Shown: positions 61,081-64,000 of the stretch, in pieces
Layout of the letters: each line of letters opens with the position of its first letter
How positions within the stretch are numbered: the stretch's first letter is position 1
Origin: an uncultured Anaerolineae bacterium
GTDB taxonomy: Bacteria; Chloroflexota; Anaerolineae; Aggregatilineales; Phototrophicaceae
Direction of reading: 5' to 3'
Assembly: GCA_934216615.1 (NCBI GenBank)
Contig: CAKQCB010000003.1
Location: 248,001 to 312,000 of the forward strand
Length of the DNA: 64,000 nt
Notes under the pieces: model-generated
What the model saw: only the letters and a program-made list of their open reading frames with translations
What the model was told of the DNA's origin: nothing
Database searches by the model: none
Made by a program: the position numbers and the translations under genes

Positions 61081-62523
61081 ATGACCTTGACGTTCGTCGC
61101 GTTATTTGCCATCTTTGCCCTGCTCTATGCGTCCCTGCTCCCCGCCAAATGGCGACAGTGGGCACTGCATATCGGCAGTATCGTCTTTTTATTCGCCTTA
61201 CAACCTGAACTCGCGATTCGCAATCTAGGGTTCATCGTCAGTTTGTTGACGTTGGTTCTGGTGATCATCGTTTGGATGGTGACCCGCAACCGCACCGTCC
61301 CGATCAGCCGTGATGACAAACTCACGTTCATCGTCACGCTCATCACAACGGGTTTGCTGGCGGGGACTCGTTATCTCCCACCTGAATATCGGTTCATCGA
61401 AGCCCGCCCGCCTGAATTTATCGCGGTATTGCTTCTGTTGCTGATCCCGCTGTTGATTGCGGGGCTGATCTGGAAACTCCCCATCAAGCTCCCCTCACTG
61501 CTCAGTAAAAAGTGGCTGGTGATCTATCTGCTGGTGATCGTCTTGGTCATCCTCAAAACAGAGGTTTTGGCCGAAGCGATGGCGGGGTTCTTGCGTTCGC
61601 TCACAGGTCAACAAGTGGAACTCGCCAGCGTGGGTGACTTGGGTTGGTTGGGCATTTCTTATATCGCATTTCGCCTCATCCACTTGATCCGTGACCGCCA
61701 GCAAGGTTTACTTCCCGCGCTGGGACTACGCGAACACATCACGTATGTGATCTTCTTCCCGTCGTTAGCATCCGGCCCCATCGACCGCGCCGAACGGTTC
61801 AGCAAGGATTGGCAAGCCTTACCCACCCTCCCGTTATGGGTGTCCTCTCGGTTGATCGAAGGGGGTGGCAGGATCGTGGTTGGCTTGGTGAAGAAATTTG
61901 TCATCGCCGACACATTAGCCATCATCGCGCTCAACGATGCGAACGCCCTACAAACCACCCAAGCAGGCAGTTTATGGGTGATGCTATATGCGTTCGCCTT
62001 CCGCTTATTCTTCGATTTCAGTGGGTATAGCGACATCGTGATTGGCATTGGTATTTGGCTTGGGGTTCGTCTACCCGAAAATTTCAACCAGCCCTACCTC
62101 AAAAACAGCATCACCGCGTTTTGGCAGAGCTGGCACATCACCTTGAGTACATGGGTGCGCTCGTATGTATTTTCGCCCCTCTCGCGCAAGATGGTCGTCA
62201 AAAGAGTTCCACAAACCCGCGCGGTATTGATCGCCCAACTGACCACGATGATCACAATCGGCTTATGGCACGGGGTCACCCTGCCTTTCATCGTTTGGGG
62301 GGCATGGCATGGATTAGGGCTATTCTTCCATAAACTCTGGAGTGACCGCACGCGCAAGCGCTATCTGCATTTGAAGAAACAACCTCAAAAACTACGCTTG
62401 TGGACGTGGTTCGGCATCTTCATCACCTTCCATTTTGTCGTCATAGGCTGGGTTTGGTTCGCATTGTCCAATTTTGAAACAGCATTTATCACTTTTGGTC
62501 GGTTATTCGGGGTCGGTTTCTGA
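61081..62523 (+). CDS. MBOAT-family acyltransferase (DltB/AlgI-like)
   Basis: A 480-residue membrane protein with about 11-12 predicted helices that should move an acyl group across the membrane for transfer to an exported polymer. The MBOAT core is visible: FFPSLASGPIDRAERF near 225-240, FDFSGYSDIVIGIG near 311-324, FWQSWHITLSTW (H352) and the catalytic GLWHGVTLPFIVWGAWHG (H397 and H410). These features fit the AlgI/DltB group more than eukaryotic sterol acyltransferases. It starts 3 bases after the microprotein stop and its last base overlaps the start of the SGNH gene (TGATG), so the three are made together. The acyl donor and polymer are unknown; no D-alanine ligase (DltA) or carrier protein gene is seen, which favours O-acetylation or another acyl group. 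Confidence 0.9.
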   Translation: MTLTFVALFAIFALLYASLLPAKWRQWALHIGSIVFLFALQPELAIRNLGFIVSLLTLVLVIIVWMVTRNRTVPISRDDKLTFIVTLITTGLLAGTRYLPPEYRFIEARPPEFIAVLLLLLIPLLIAGLIWKLPIKLPSLLSKKWLVIYLLVIVLVILKTEVLAEAMAGFLRSLTGQQVELASVGDLGWLGISYIAFRLIHLIRDRQQGLLPALGLREHITYVIFFPSLASGPIDRAERFSKDWQALPTLPLWVSSRLIEGGGRIVVGLVKKFVIADTLAIIALNDANALQTTQAGSLWVMLYAFAFRLFFDFSGYSDIVIGIGIWLGVRLPENFNQPYLKNSITAFWQSWHITLSTWVRSYVFSPLSRKMVVKRVPQTRAVLIAQLTTMITIGLWHGVTLPFIVWGAWHGLGLFFHKLWSDRTRKRYLHLKKQPQKLRLWTWFGIFITFHFVVIGWVWFALSNFETAFITFGRLFGVGF

Positions 62524-63680
62524 TGACAACTTGGCACTGGCTCACCCAATTTACTCAAACCGCCACACGCGGAACGCTCATTCGTTTGCTCATCAAAAGC
62601 GTGATTTTCTTCGTGCTTATCAATGGGGTATTCGTGCTGTTACAACCGCTCCCTGCGATCAACCGCCTCAGTATTTATAACTGGCTTGTGCCCGGACGTG
62701 ATCGCCTTCCCTACGGGGAAAATGCAACCTTAGCCAATAACTTGAGTGTCAACAGCCTTGAAGCGATGTTTGCTTCTCACGAAATCAACACCCCACAGGC
62801 TGAAGATGAGTTCCGCGTTGCCGTGATGGGCGATTCAGGGACGTGGGGCATCCTCTTGCGCCCTGATGAAACCATCAGCGCTTGGCTGAACCAGCAAAAC
62901 TTAACCCATCCCAACGGACAGCGCTTGGTTTTCTACAATCTGGGCTATCCCACCATGTCCTTGACCAAAGACCTGCTGTTACTCGACCGCGCCTTAGCGT
63001 TTGAACCAGACGCGATCTTGTGGCTCGTCACCGCGCAGTCTTTCCCGCGCCCGACCCAACTGGATGCGCCATTGGTCACGTTCAATCCACAGGCGATCAC
63101 CCCACTGGTTGAAGCCTACGATCTCAATCTGGATTTACAGGACGCGCGTTTTGAAAGGCTCGATGTTTGGGATCAAACGCTGGTCGGAAGGCGACGCGAA
63201 CTTGCAGATTGGATTCGCCTACAGTTTTACGGTTTTGTATGGGCGTCCAGCGGACAAGATCAATACTACCCACCCGAATACACCCCGCTAACGGTCGATT
63301 ATGATGAAGACCTGCGATGGGGGCCATTTGCGACAGAGCAAACCCTCACCCGTGATGATCTGGCGCTGGATATGCTCGAAGCAGGGTTTGAACGCGCAGG
63401 CGAAACCCCGATCTGGTTGGTGAATGAAGCCATGTTCATCAGCGATGGGGTGAACAGCGACCTGCGTTATAACTTCTTCTATCCACGTTGGGCATACGAT
63501 CAATATCGCGAGTTAGTGAGCGAAACCGCCGAAACACACCAATGGCCCTATCTTAATTTGTGGGATGTAGTCGCGCCATCTGAATTCACTGATAGCCCTG
63601 TCCACATGACCCTTGAAGGCGTCGCCCAAATGGGAACGCCCCTCGCGGAATGGATACAGGCACAACTTCAAAGTGAGTGA
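62523..63680 (+). CDS. Membrane-anchored SGNH-fold protein (DltD/AlgJ-like role)
   Basis: A 385-residue protein with one N-terminal helix (about 20-40, LIRLLIKSVIFFVLINGVFV) that anchors it facing outward. The SGNH domain begins near residue 97, with the nucleophile S105 in VAVMGDSGTWGI; the family's last block is DSPVHMTLEGVAQMG near the C-terminus. A strand with DAILWLVTAQSF is in the place of the usual oxyanion block. It is translationally coupled to the MBOAT gene. In alginate and teichoic-acid systems a protein of this fold takes or redirects the acyl group on the outer face, and this one is likely to do the same. It is not closely similar to the three SGNH paralogues encoded on the other strand. 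Confidence 0.82.
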   Translation: MTTWHWLTQFTQTATRGTLIRLLIKSVIFFVLINGVFVLLQPLPAINRLSIYNWLVPGRDRLPYGENATLANNLSVNSLEAMFASHEINTPQAEDEFRVAVMGDSGTWGILLRPDETISAWLNQQNLTHPNGQRLVFYNLGYPTMSLTKDLLLLDRALAFEPDAILWLVTAQSFPRPTQLDAPLVTFNPQAITPLVEAYDLNLDLQDARFERLDVWDQTLVGRRRELADWIRLQFYGFVWASSGQDQYYPPEYTPLTVDYDEDLRWGPFATEQTLTRDDLALDMLEAGFERAGETPIWLVNEAMFISDGVNSDLRYNFFYPRWAYDQYRELVSETAETHQWPYLNLWDVVAPSEFTDSPVHMTLEGVAQMGTPLAEWIQAQLQSE

Positions 63681-63702
63681 TTGCAGACGATCACATGAGG
63701 AG

Positions 63703-63736
63703 AAAGGGCATCCTCTACAGGATGCTCTTTTTTCTT
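63703..63736. terminator. Terminator of the acylation operon
   Basis: Arms 63703-63714 and 63719-63730 (core GCATCCT with AGGATGC) form a 12-bp stem with one G-T pair and a 4-base loop, followed by a T-rich stretch. It separates the operon from the convergent sugar kinase gene. Confidence 0.82.
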
Positions 63737-63787
63737 TTCGAGTAAACCCGTTGAATAGCGTTGGCAGATAAACGCGATGAGGTAATC

Positions 63788-64000
63788 TCAAAGGGCAGGT
63801 AATTTTTCCAACCAGCCTTGAAGCTCGCTGTAAGTTGGAGCGTTTGTCGCGCCACCAATCCCCGTGACGGACAACCCACCACAGATATTGCCATACTTCG
63901 CGCTGATCTCGTGCGGATGCTGTTCGATCACATGAGCATATAAAAAGCCCGCATTGAAACAATCGCCCGCGCCAGTGGTATCAATCACTTCGCCCGCGTT
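63788..64000 (-). CDS. PfkB-family carbohydrate kinase (N-terminal part outside the window)
   Basis: The last 70 codons of a minus-strand gene that enters from the right edge. The PfkB signature near the C-terminus is VIDTTGAGDCFNAGFLYAH, with the catalytic Asp in GAGD and the anion hole formed by the preceding glycines. The rest is the closing helix region, with YGNICGGLSVTGIGGATNAP. Relatives phosphorylate ribose, fructose, 2-keto-3-deoxygluconate or nucleosides; the fragment does not reveal which. Confidence 0.85.
   Translation of the reverse strand, partial: NAGEVIDTTGAGDCFNAGFLYAHVIEQHPHEISAKYGNICGGLSVTGIGGATNAPTYSELQGWLEKLPAL

Noticed and set aside
1..64000. tRNA or rRNA genes, CRISPR arrays, transposases or insertion sequences
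   Set aside because: I looked for these by eye and found none; a dedicated search could still reveal a missed tRNA.

Overview
The window reads as bacterial DNA of moderate GC, densely packed, with no rRNA, tRNA, CRISPR array or insertion sequence that I could find. The protein content suggests a Chloroflexota bacterium, perhaps Anaerolineae-like: secreted and lipid-anchored proteins with Thr/Pro/Glu-rich linkers, SH3b and LysM modules, CHASE2 and FecR signalling, a MalFG-type sugar importer without its own ATPase, and a DltX/MBOAT/SGNH-type acylation operon. This placement is an inference from protein style. The only housekeeping markers seen (rplS, murI, uppP) were not compared with any database.

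Region 1-7.6 kb is a replication and partition block, all on the minus strand: a truncated RNase HI fused to a SLOG-like nucleotide-binding domain, a 865-aa primase-helicase, a small unknown protein, ParB and ParA. A cluster of short repeats resembling iterons lies just past the primase-helicase gene. A structured non-coding stretch with a plus-strand terminator lies upstream of parA. The block looks like the core of a plasmid, chromid or integrated element.

Region 7.8-14.8 kb holds a class I terpene synthase coupled to a SAM methyltransferase, then two endonuclease/exonuclease/phosphatase-fold proteins. One of these is a 1156-aa exported multidomain nuclease ending in an LPGTG-like anchor. 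Region 14.8-24.5 kb is sugar-oriented: Gfo/Idh/MocA oxidoreductase, DegT-type aminotransferase, a GH5-like glycosidase, a 2-oxoglutarate dioxygenase, a metallophosphoesterase with an altered active site, and a sugar ABC importer.

Region 24.6-37.5 kb mixes regulation and housekeeping: an AlbA_2/ATPase regulator, a membrane histidine kinase, glutamate racemase, a class C26 amidotransferase, ribosomal protein L19, a Nudix hydrolase, a LysM lipoprotein, two translationally coupled kinases, UppP and an MFS exporter. Region 37.7-51.1 kb holds an asymmetric heterodimeric ABC exporter, a flavodoxin, a FecR-like / CHASE2 kinase / FecR-like operon, a calcium P-type ATPase and a LacI regulator.

Region 51.2-63.7 kb is an envelope locus and the part I find most interesting. 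It has a secreted SH3b protein and three paralogous exported SGNH-fold proteins whose nucleophile motif differs in each (GDC, GDS, GES). It also has a large NB-ARC/LuxR regulator and a four-gene plus-strand operon: a small lipoprotein, a 37-residue microprotein resembling DltX, an MBOAT acyltransferase and a membrane-anchored SGNH protein. Together these suggest machinery that acylates, and perhaps deacylates, a cell-surface polymer. The window ends inside a PfkB-family sugar kinase gene.
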